Source of the DNA: Gordonibacter urolithinfaciens
Lineage (GTDB): Bacteria; Actinomycetota; Coriobacteriia; Coriobacteriales; Eggerthellaceae
Direction: 5' to 3'
DNA: 64,000 bases
Assembly: GCF_900199375.1 (NCBI RefSeq)
Contig: NZ_LT900217.1
Coordinates: forward strand, 2,046,001 to 2,110,000
Below, piece after piece: positions 16,814 through 23,859 of the stretch (position 1 is the stretch's first letter; each line of letters opens with the position of its first letter). Below the pieces are notes generated by a model, which saw nothing but the letters and a program-made list of their open reading frames with translations, was not told the DNA's origin and did not search any database. A program made the translations under genes and the position numbers.

Positions 16814-17683
16814 ATGGCAACCCTCCTCACCGGAAAGCCCGTCGTCGACCGCTTGGCGCAGGAGCTCGCGCCGCGCATCGAGGCGCTCGGGCTCGCCGGC
16901 ATCGTGCCCGCGCTCGTCATCGTGCGCATGGGCGAGCGCCCCGACGACCTGTCCTACGAGCGCACCGCCCAGAAGCGCGCCGAGTCGCTCGGCATCGCCG
17001 TGCGTTCGTTCGTCCTGCCAGAGGACGCCCCGCAGGAGGTCCTCGAAGCCGCGCTCGCCGAGGTGAACGCCGACGCCTCCATCCACGGCTGCCTGCTGTT
17101 CCGCCCGCTGCCCGTGCACATCGACGAGGCGCGCGCCTGCGAGCTGCTGTCCCCCGAGAAGGATGTCGACGGCATCACGCTCGCCTCGCTGGCCTCGGTG
17201 TTCACCGACGGCGCCACGGGCTTTCCGCCCTCGACGGCCGCCGCGTGCCTCGAGCTGCTCGACCATTACGGAGTGCCGCTCGAAGGCAAGCGCGTGGCGG
17301 TGGCGGGCCGCAGCCTGGTGGTGGGCAAGCCCGTGTCCATGATGCTGCTGCGCCGCAACGCCACGGTGACGCTCTGCCATAGCAGGACCGAGAACCTTGC
17401 CGAGGTCGTGTGCGCCTCCGACGTCGTGATCTGCGCCACCGGCCGTGCCCGCATGTTCGGCGCGGAGTTCTTCCGCCCCGGGCAGACGGTGCTCGACGTG
17501 GGCATCAACTTCGACGCCGACGGCAACCTCTGCGGCGACGTGGACTTCGACGCGGCAGAGCCGGTGGTGGACGCCCTCACGCCCGTGCCGCGCGGCCTGG
17601 GCACGGTGACCACCAGCGTCACGATGGCCCACACCGTGGCCGCCGCCGAGGCCGCGCTCGCCGCGCGCGAAGGAGGGCGGTGA
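16814..17683 (+). CDS. folD: Methylenetetrahydrofolate dehydrogenase, probably without cyclohydrolase activity
   Basis: 289 residues. The NAD(P)-binding domain has GKRVAVAGRSLVVGKPVS and the C-terminal GLGTVTTSVTMAHTV of the FolD family, and the KDVDG motif (Asp117) is kept. In the motif that normally reads YVxxKxK, this protein has YERTAQK, so the catalytic lysine is Ala52; the usual Gln of GILVQLPLP is Phe96 (GCLLFRPLP). Loss of both matches monofunctional dehydrogenases of acetogens and yeast MTD1. With FchA encoded just upstream, the pair would cover methylene-THF to formyl-THF in two proteins. The stop overlaps the GTG of the next gene. Confidence 0.93.
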   Translation: MATLLTGKPVVDRLAQELAPRIEALGLAGIVPALVIVRMGERPDDLSYERTAQKRAESLGIAVRSFVLPEDAPQEVLEAALAEVNADASIHGCLLFRPLPVHIDEARACELLSPEKDVDGITLASLASVFTDGATGFPPSTAAACLELLDHYGVPLEGKRVAVAGRSLVVGKPVSMMLLRRNATVTLCHSRTENLAEVVCASDVVICATGRARMFGAEFFRPGQTVLDVGINFDADGNLCGDVDFDAAEPVVDALTPVPRGLGTVTTSVTMAHTVAAAEAALAAREGGR

Positions 17684-18339
17684 GCTTGCGCGCAGCGACG
17701 CCTGCCGGCAGGAAGTTCATCATCGCCGACCCTTCGGTCTGCATCGGCTGCAAGACGTGCATGGCGGCCTGCCTCATGCGCCATGACGCCCCCGGCGACG
17801 TGGCGGTGCCGCGCCTCACGCTGGTCACGACGCGCACCATATCGGCGCCCGTGGGCTGCCATCACTGCGCCGAGGCGCCGTGCGTGGACGCGTGCCCCAC
17901 GGGCTGCCTGTTCAGCGACGACGAGCATGTGGGCGTGCACCCCGAGAAGTGCATCGGCTGCCGCAACTGCGTGCTGGCCTGCCCTTACGGCGCCGTGGAG
18001 ATCGTGACCGAGAAGCTGCCGCCCGAGCCGGAGCCCACGCCCGAGGAGGCGGCCGCGGCCGACGCGGCGGCCAAGGACGACAAGTCCGCCAAGGGCGCGC
18101 GGGCGCGGGCCCGGGCGAAGAAGCGCAAGCGCACGCGCTCGACGGTGGTGAAGTGCGACCTGTGCACGGGATGCGCGGGCGGCCCGGCGTGCGCGAAGGC
18201 GTGCCCGACCGACGCGCTGCGCCTGATAGACGCCGACTTCATGGAGCGCGCGCGCCAAAGCAAGCGCAAGGCGGCGGCCCGCGCCACGGCGTCGTTCGCC
18301 AGCATGAAGCTCAACGCGAGCCTGGACGAGGGGGAGTAG
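17680..18339 (+). CDS. Four-cluster ferredoxin-type subunit (HydN/HycB-like) of formate dehydrogenase
   Basis: 219 residues from GTG 17680, whose bases overlap the folD stop; a TTG at 17686 has better spacing to aaggagg and may be the true start. Cysteine groups CIGCKTCMAAC, CHHCAEAPCVDAC, CIGCRNCVLAC and CDLCTGC...CAKAC give four 4Fe-4S sites, as in the HycB/HydN family that shuttles electrons from formate dehydrogenase. A charged low-complexity insert rich in Glu, Ala and then Arg/Lys separates clusters three and four, which is unusual. It ends five bases before the catalytic subunit. Confidence 0.88.
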   Translation: MSLRAATPAGRKFIIADPSVCIGCKTCMAACLMRHDAPGDVAVPRLTLVTTRTISAPVGCHHCAEAPCVDACPTGCLFSDDEHVGVHPEKCIGCRNCVLACPYGAVEIVTEKLPPEPEPTPEEAAAADAAAKDDKSAKGARARARAKKRKRTRSTVVKCDLCTGCAGGPACAKACPTDALRLIDADFMERARQSKRKAAARATASFASMKLNASLDEGE

Positions 18340-18343
18340 CCTC

Positions 18344-20671
18344 ATGGAGAAGCATATGGCGGTGTGCCCGTACTGCGGCGCGGGTTGCAAGATGAATCTG
18401 GCGGTGGAGAACGGCCGGGTCATCGACGCGGAGGGACTGGACGGCATCACGAACGAGGGCGAGCTGTGCCTCAAGGGCCTCTACGGCTACGACTTCGTCA
18501 ACGACACGCGCATCCTCACGCCGCGCATCTACCACCCGATGATCCGCCGGCGGAAGGGCGCGCCGCTTGAGCGCGTGACCTGGGACGAGGCGCTCGATTT
18601 CACGGCCAGCCGCCTGCGCGCCATCATCGAGGAGAGCGGTCCCGAGGCCGTCATGCTCACGGGGTCGTCTCGCGGGGCCGGCAACGAGGCCAACTTCGTC
18701 ATGCAGAAGTTCACGCGGGCGTGCCTCGGCACCAACAACATCGACAACTGCGCGCGCACCTGCCACGCGGCCAGCGTCATCGGCCTCATGGAGTGCGTGG
18801 GCTCGGGCGCGATGAGCGTGAGCATCCCCACGCTCGAGGAGGCGGACTGCATCCTGCTCATCGGCTACAACCCGGCGGCGAGCCATCCCATCGTGGCGCG
18901 CCGCATCGTGAAGGCGAAGGAGCGCGGCGCCGAGCTCATCGTGTGTGACCCGCGCGTCATCGAGAGCGCCCGCATCGCCGACCTCTACCTGCCGCTCGCG
19001 AACGGCTCGAACCTCGCCTTCGTGAACGCGCTCGCGTACACCATCGTCGACGAGGAGCTGGCCGACTTCGACTTCATCGACGAGCACACCGAGGGCTTCG
19101 ACGACTGGTGGGAGATCGTGCAGGACTACGCGCCCGAGGACGTGGAGGACGTGTGCGGCCTCCCCGCCGAGCTCATCCGCCAGGCCGCGCGCCGCTACGC
19201 AACGGCCGAGACGGCCATCGTGGGCTGGGGCATGGGCGTGACCCAGCACGCGCAGGGCGTGCAGACGGTGCGCGCCATCGCCGCGCTCGCGCTCATCACG
19301 GGCCACATCGGCAAGCCCCGAAGCGGCCTCGCGCCCGTGCGCGGGCAGAACAACGTGCAGGGCTCGTGCGACATGGGCATGTGGCCGAGCCTCTACCCCG
19401 GCTACCAGCGCGTGGACGACCCGGCCGCGCGCGCGAAGTTCGCCGCCGCCTGGGGCGTTCCCGAGGAGCGTCTGTCGCTCAAGCCCGGCTGGAAGCTCAC
19501 CGACCTGCCGCACGAGGTGGAGGAGGGCAAGATCCGCGCGTTCTACAACTTCGGCGAGGACCCGCTGCAAACCGAGCCCGACACGGCGCAGATGCGGCGC
19601 ACAATGGAGAACCTCGACCTCCTCATCAGCCAGGACATCTTCATGACGCAGACCACGGCGCTGGCCGACGTGGTGCTGCCCGCCACGTCGTGGGCCGAGC
19701 ACGACGCCGTGTACACCGCGTCGGACCGCTCGTTCCAGCTGACGACGGCCGCGCTGCCGCCGAAGGGCGAGTGCCGCCACGACTGGGAGATCTTCGCCGA
19801 CCTCTCCACCCGCATGGGTTATCCGATGCGCTATGAGAGCACGCGCGAGATCTGGGACGAGGTGCGCAGCCTCTGCCCGCAGTTCGCCGGGGCCACCTAC
19901 GAGAAGATGGCGGGCACGGGATACGCGCAGTGGCCCATCCGCGCCGAGGCGGCCGACGACCCCGACAACCACGGCACGCCGGAGCTCTACGCCGGCGGCG
20001 CGTTCACCACGCCAAACGGCAAGGGGCGCCTGGTGGCGGCGCACTGGCGTCCTCCCACCGAGAAGCCCGACGACGCCTGGCCGCTCGTGCTGTGCACGGT
20101 GCGCGAGGTGGGGCACTACTCGTGCCGCTCGATGACCGGCAACTGCAAGGCGCTGGCCGCGCTGGCCGACGAGCCCGGCTACGTGAGCATGAGTCCGGCC
20201 GACGCCGACGCGCGCGGCATCGAGGAGGAGCAGCTGGTGTGGGTGCGCTCGCGCCGCGGCAAGGTGCTCGCGCGCGCCGCGGTGGACGAGCGCGTGAACG
20301 AGGGCGCGGTGTACATGACCTACCAGTGGTGGATCGGCAAGTGCAACGAGCTTACGCTGCACGCGGTGGACGGCGAGTCGGGCACGCCCGAGGACAAGTA
20401 CAGCGCCTGCGAGGTGGAGGCGATCGCCGACCAACGCTGGGCGGAGGATCACCTGGTGGAGCGCTACGCCTCCCTCAAAGCCGAGCTGGCCGCCGAGGCC
20501 GACCGCCAGAACCCTCCGGAGCCGGAGCCGGAGGCGGCCGCCGAGCCCGCCGCGGCTGCGTCCGAGCCTTCCGACGAAGCTCCAACCCCCGCCGCCGCCT
20601 TCGCCCCCCACGAGGCCGAGGTGGCGGGCCGGGCGCTCTACGCGAACGGCGAGGAGGAGACGCTCGTATGA
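18344..20671 (+). CDS. Formate dehydrogenase catalytic subunit, cysteine form
   Basis: 775 residues. Fe-S ligands Cys8, Cys11, Cys15 and Cys42, Lys44 next to them, and Cys140-His141 align position for position with E. coli FdhF, whose residue 140 is selenocysteine; here it is an ordinary cysteine codon. Motif ARTCHAASVIGLMECVGSGA surrounds it. The molybdopterin domains follow (GYNPAASHPIVARRIVKAKE; ADVVLPATSWAEHD). The last about 85 residues form a Pro/Glu/Ala-rich tail not usual in the family. No Tat signal, so it is cytoplasmic. With three ferredoxin-type partners and the methyl-branch genes upstream, CO2 reduction or formate oxidation feeding fhs is the likely role. Confidence 0.95.
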   Translation: MEKHMAVCPYCGAGCKMNLAVENGRVIDAEGLDGITNEGELCLKGLYGYDFVNDTRILTPRIYHPMIRRRKGAPLERVTWDEALDFTASRLRAIIEESGPEAVMLTGSSRGAGNEANFVMQKFTRACLGTNNIDNCARTCHAASVIGLMECVGSGAMSVSIPTLEEADCILLIGYNPAASHPIVARRIVKAKERGAELIVCDPRVIESARIADLYLPLANGSNLAFVNALAYTIVDEELADFDFIDEHTEGFDDWWEIVQDYAPEDVEDVCGLPAELIRQAARRYATAETAIVGWGMGVTQHAQGVQTVRAIAALALITGHIGKPRSGLAPVRGQNNVQGSCDMGMWPSLYPGYQRVDDPAARAKFAAAWGVPEERLSLKPGWKLTDLPHEVEEGKIRAFYNFGEDPLQTEPDTAQMRRTMENLDLLISQDIFMTQTTALADVVLPATSWAEHDAVYTASDRSFQLTTAALPPKGECRHDWEIFADLSTRMGYPMRYESTREIWDEVRSLCPQFAGATYEKMAGTGYAQWPIRAEAADDPDNHGTPELYAGGAFTTPNGKGRLVAAHWRPPTEKPDDAWPLVLCTVREVGHYSCRSMTGNCKALAALADEPGYVSMSPADADARGIEEEQLVWVRSRRGKVLARAAVDERVNEGAVYMTYQWWIGKCNELTLHAVDGESGTPEDKYSACEVEAIADQRWAEDHLVERYASLKAELAAEADRQNPPEPEPEAAAEPAAAASEPSDEAPTPAAAFAPHEAEVAGRALYANGEEETLV

Positions 20672-21291
20672 ACCGCTTCGTCGTGTCCGACCCCGCGCGC
20701 TGCATCGGCTGCGGCGCGTGCCGCGTGACGTGCAGCGAGGCGCACCGCAAGCGCGCGCTGCGCCCGGCGTCGCGCCTCTCGCTCGTGAAGACCCGCGAGG
20801 TGTCGGCCGCGGTGACGTGCCACCAGTGCGAGGGCGCGCCCTGCCTGGCGGTGTGCCCGGAAGGGGCCATCTACCAGGAGCGCGACCGCCTGCAAGTTGA
20901 CGAGGGCCGCTGCACGGGCTGCCTGCTGTGCGCGCTCGCGTGCCCGTTCGGGGCCGTCTACCCCTCGGCTCCCTCCACCGCGCACGTGAAGGCCGCGCCG
21001 TACAGCCGCGCGTCGTCGGCGCGCTCGGCGGGGCTGCTGCGCCAGAAGGAGACGGGCGCGTACACGAGCGTGGTGGTGTGCGACCTGTGCGCGAAGTCGC
21101 CCGACGGGCCGCGCTGCGTGGAGGCCTGCCCCACGAAGGCGCTCGCGCTCGTAGACGAGGAGATGCTCGAGGCGCTGGGGAAGAACCGCCGCATCGAGGC
21201 CGTCGAGCGGGCTGAAGCAGCCCTGCGCGGCGGGCTTCCCGACGATGCGTTCGCGGGAATGTTCGATCTGCTCGAGGAGGTCGATCGCTGA
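20668..21291 (+). CDS. Four-cluster ferredoxin-type electron transfer protein (HycB-like)
   Basis: 207 residues; its ATG overlaps the formate dehydrogenase stop (ATGA), so translation is coupled. Cysteine groups CIGCGACRVTC, CHQCEGAPCLAVC, CTGCLLCALAC and CDLC...CVEAC are those of a four-cluster HycB/FdhB subunit. It resembles the product of the gene upstream of the catalytic subunit, so the complex has two such proteins flanking it. The C-terminal 50 residues are helical and without cysteine. Likely wires the catalytic subunit to a further acceptor. Confidence 0.9.
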   Translation: MNRFVVSDPARCIGCGACRVTCSEAHRKRALRPASRLSLVKTREVSAAVTCHQCEGAPCLAVCPEGAIYQERDRLQVDEGRCTGCLLCALACPFGAVYPSAPSTAHVKAAPYSRASSARSAGLLRQKETGAYTSVVVCDLCAKSPDGPRCVEACPTKALALVDEEMLEALGKNRRIEAVERAEAALRGGLPDDAFAGMFDLLEEVDR

Positions 21292-21815
21292 TGGCGAACG
21301 TGAAGCCCCGCACGTCGAACCCCATCTCGAGCCGCGACCGCGCGACGGGGGTTCGGCGCGCCTCGAGCGTGGTGGAGGGCAAGCCGCGCCACGACTTCTC
21401 CGCCTGCATCGCATGCGCCGCCTGCGCGGCGGCCTGCGACGCGAACGCCATCCGCATCTTCATCGACGAGGACGAGGGCCTGCTGGTGTGGACGCTCGAC
21501 CTGTTCGACTGCACGCAGTGCGGCCGCTGCGTGCCTGCGTGTCCCACCGGGGCCATGGACGTCATCGAGGGGGCCGACTTCGCCGACGAGCCCGAGCTGC
21601 CCAAGCGCTGCCTGTTCACGCTGGCGGAGTGCGAATCGTGCGGGCGCTACTACGCCACGAACAAGGAGATAGCGTTCGCGAACGCCCTGCTCGAGCAGGA
21701 GGAGCACGCCGACGCCGCCCGCGCCCGCGCGCTCATGGCCACCTGCCCCGACTGCAAGCGCACGCATGACGCCAAAGCCGCCGCCCGCCGCGCGGGGATG
21801 AAGCGGCGCCTGTAG
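21291..21815 (+). CDS. Ferredoxin-type protein with extra cysteine pairs (HycF/NuoI-like)
   Basis: 174 residues; the start shares a base with the previous stop (TGATG). Two 4Fe-4S motifs, CIACAACAAAC and CTQCGRCVPAC, in the central part, followed by CESC and CPDC pairs near the C-terminus that could bind zinc or another metal. The basic N-terminal 35 residues are not ferredoxin-like. It resembles the HycF/HyfH connectors of formate hydrogenlyase complexes, but no hydrogenase gene is in this window. It is the last gene of the operon. Confidence 0.85.
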   Translation: MANVKPRTSNPISSRDRATGVRRASSVVEGKPRHDFSACIACAACAAACDANAIRIFIDEDEGLLVWTLDLFDCTQCGRCVPACPTGAMDVIEGADFADEPELPKRCLFTLAECESCGRYYATNKEIAFANALLEQEEHADAARARALMATCPDCKRTHDAKAAARRAGMKRRL

Positions 21816-21832
21816 GTCGAGCTTCTTGATGT

Positions 21833-21876
21833 GTCGTTCGACCGGCGAGGCAGCTGCGAGCCGCCGGTCGAACGAC
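21833..21876. terminator. Hairpin between convergent genes
   Basis: A perfect 14-bp stem, 21833-21846 with 21863-21876, lies between the end of the formate dehydrogenase operon and the stop of the minus-strand peptidase. No strong T run on either side; a bidirectional transcript end is likely. Confidence 0.6.
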
Positions 21877-21924
21877 GGGGGGCGAATAGGCGCGCCGGGT
21901 CTCCCGCGCTAACACGTGGGCCTG

Positions 21925-23001
21925 TTACCCCAGTACCTCCAGCTCGTGGGGGTAGCCGTTGAGCACCTCGCAGCCGTCCTCGGTTACGATGACCAGGTCC
22001 TCGATGCGCACGCCGAACTCGCCGGGCAGGTATATGCCGGGTTCGATGGAAAAGCACATGCCCACCTCCACCGGGGCCTCGTGAACCGACGAAACGTCGC
22101 CCGGCTCATGCACGTCCAGGCCGATCTGATGTCCCAGGCGATGAGTGAAGAAGGGGCCGTAGCCCGCCTCCTCGATGACTTCGCGGGCGGCGCGGTCGAT
22201 GTCGCAGAAGCGCACGCCGGGGGCGACAACGCGCTGGGCGGCCTCGTTGGCCCGCCGCACCGTCTCGTACACCTCGCGCTGCTTGTCGGTGGGCTCGCCG
22301 AAGAAGAACGTGCGCGTCATGTCGGCGCAGTACTCGCCCTGACGGCAGCCCACGTCGAACAACACCACATCGCCGGCGGTCAAGGGCGTGCCGTCGGGCT
22401 CGTGATGCGGATCGGCGGCGTTTGCGCCGAAGCTGACGATGGGCGCGAACGAGTGGCCCTGCGCGCCCAGCTCGCGGTAGATGCCCTCCAGCTGCCCGGC
22501 CACTTCGGCCTCGGTCGCGCCTTCGCGCACCAGCTTCTTGAAGCGTGCCATGGCGGCGTCGTTCGTGTGCGAGGCGTCGCGCATGAGGTCGCGCTCCTCG
22601 GCGCTCTTGTGGGCGCGCGCGTCGTCCACCACGTCGGAGGCCAGCACGAAGGCGCTTGCCGCCCCGCGCTCCATGAGCGGGATGAGGAAGCGCGCCGCAA
22701 GGTTCTTGTCGCAGCCCAGCGGGCGGGACGGGCCGAGCAGCCCGGCGGCCAGCGCAAGGGGGTCCTCCGTGTCGTTGAACGTGAGCGTGGCGCAAGAGAG
22801 GTCGCTCGGCACGGCGAACATCTCGTTATAGACGAGCGTCGGCGCGCCGCCTTCGGCCAGAACCAGGCCCAGAAAGCGCTCGCCCGGCTCAAGGTATGCG
22901 CCGGTCAGGTACTGGATGGACCGCGGGTCGCAGACGAGCATCTGCGAGAGCCCGCGCCGGGCAAGGTTCTGCATGACGGTTTCGATACGCGCTTCGTACA
23001 T
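21925..23001 (-). CDS. M24-family Xaa-Pro aminopeptidase/dipeptidase
   Basis: 358 residues; ATG 23001 with aggaggcaacc upstream. The creatinase-like N-terminal domain is followed by the pita-bread catalytic domain with the five dimetal ligands Asp216 (LFDVGC), Asp227 (CADMTRTF), His291 ([13 protein letters not shown]), Glu320 (FSIEPGIY) and Glu334 (VRIEDLV). These enzymes cleave Xaa-Pro bonds in the cytoplasm and recycle proline-containing peptides. All ligands are present, so it should be active. Single-gene unit, convergent with the Fe-S operon. Confidence 0.92.
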   Translation of the reverse strand: MYEARIETVMQNLARRGLSQMLVCDPRSIQYLTGAYLEPGERFLGLVLAEGGAPTLVYNEMFAVPSDLSCATLTFNDTEDPLALAAGLLGPSRPLGCDKNLAARFLIPLMERGAASAFVLASDVVDDARAHKSAEERDLMRDASHTNDAAMARFKKLVREGATEAEVAGQLEGIYRELGAQGHSFAPIVSFGANAADPHHEPDGTPLTAGDVVLFDVGCRQGEYCADMTRTFFFGEPTDKQREVYETVRRANEAAQRVVAPGVRFCDIDRAAREVIEEAGYGPFFTHRLGHQIGLDVHEPGDVSSVHEAPVEVGMCFSIEPGIYLPGEFGVRIEDLVIVTEDGCEVLNGYPHELEVLG

Positions 23002-23330
23002 GGCTGGTTGCCTCCTTCGTGTCGCGCCGTGCCGCCGCCGTGCGGGCGGGGGGCGGGTGTTTTGCGTTCAAGGCGATGATAGGGCAAAAGCGATGCGTCG
23101 CGATGAGAATTCTGCCGCGGCGCCCGTTCGGCGGCAGCCCGCGCGCCAGCGGCCGCAGGCGTCTCGCGTTCCGTACGCCGGCGGGCACATGGCCTTCGCC
23201 CTCCCGTGTGTTGGCGGCCGCGCCGTACGTCCTCTTCGCTCGCCTTCGCCTGCGCCGCGCGTGCCAATGCCGCACCATGGAAGATTCCCGATTCCCCGCC
23301 GCCGTCGTGGCCTGGGCGGTCGTGTTGGCG
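23002..23330. other. Intergenic stretch with no gene seen
   Basis: About 330 bases between divergent genes. A plus-strand frame runs through it (about 23019-23351) but its product is Arg/Ala-rich with shadow-like composition and it overlaps the tsaE start, so I do not call it. The promoters of the peptidase and of tsaE must lie here. Confidence 0.45.
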
Positions 23331-23336
23331 TATCAT
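23331..23336 (+). promoter_or_regulatory. -10 hexamer for a leaderless tsaE transcript
   Basis: TATCAT at 23331-23336 ends seven bases before the tsaE ATG, and there is no Shine-Dalgarno sequence. Transcription would start at or next to the A of the start codon. No good -35 is seen. Confidence 0.5.
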
Positions 23337-23343
23337 ACGCACC

Positions 23344-23859
23344 ATGGCTAACGGACTGACCTACATACGCAAGACCACCTCCACGGAGGCGACGAAGCAG
23401 CTGGCCTCCACGCTTGCGCCCTATCTGCACGCGGGCGACGTCATCGTGCTCTCGGGCGACCTGGGTGCGGGCAAGACCCAGTTCGTGCAGGGGGTCGCCG
23501 CTGCACTTGGCGTGCGCGACCAGGTGACCAGCCCCACGTTCAACATCCTGCTGCAGTATCCGGGAGGCCGGCTCCCGCTGTACCACTTCGACCTGTATAG
23601 GCTGGAAGATCCCGACGAGCTGGAGGACATCGGCTATTTCGAGACGATCGACGGCGACGGCACCTCGTTCGTCGAATGGGGCGAGAAGTTCCCCTCGGCC
23701 CTGCCGTACGGCTACCTGGAGATAGCGGTCACCGTCGACGCTGACGGAAACCGCGACGTGCGCGCGCAGTCGTTCGGCGACCGTGCGCGGCAGCTGCTGT
23801 TCGTATGGGCGAAGGACTCGAAATCGCGCCTGATGAAGGCAGCGGGGTGCTGCGGGTGA
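23344..23859 (+). CDS. tsaE: tRNA threonylcarbamoyladenosine biosynthesis ATPase
   Basis: 171 residues. Walker A is GDLGAGKTQ at residues 38-46, followed by the family marks [20 protein letters not shown] and VEWGEKF. TsaE hydrolyses ATP to drive turnover of the TsaB-TsaD complex that makes t6A37 in ANN-decoding tRNAs. The start ATG is fixed by the conserved N-terminus; it has no ribosome-binding site and probably starts a leaderless transcript. The next gene encodes TsaB and TsaD as one protein and begins within the end of tsaE. Confidence 0.94.
   Translation: MANGLTYIRKTTSTEATKQLASTLAPYLHAGDVIVLSGDLGAGKTQFVQGVAAALGVRDQVTSPTFNILLQYPGGRLPLYHFDLYRLEDPDELEDIGYFETIDGDGTSFVEWGEKFPSALPYGYLEIAVTVDADGNRDVRAQSFGDRARQLLFVWAKDSKSRLMKAAGCCG

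Noticed and set aside
18344-20671. Selenocysteine in the formate dehydrogenase
   Set aside because: The residue at position 140 is encoded by a normal cysteine codon and the frame has no internal TGA.
18311-21619. A 1102-codon open frame on the minus strand across the formate dehydrogenase operon
   Set aside because: Composition is Arg/His/Ala-rich without domains, and it is antisense to genes with complete family motifs; it is a product of high GC and few stops.
23019-23351. A 110-codon frame upstream of tsaE
   Set aside because: It overlaps the tsaE start, has no ribosome-binding site and an Arg/Ala-rich shadow-like composition.
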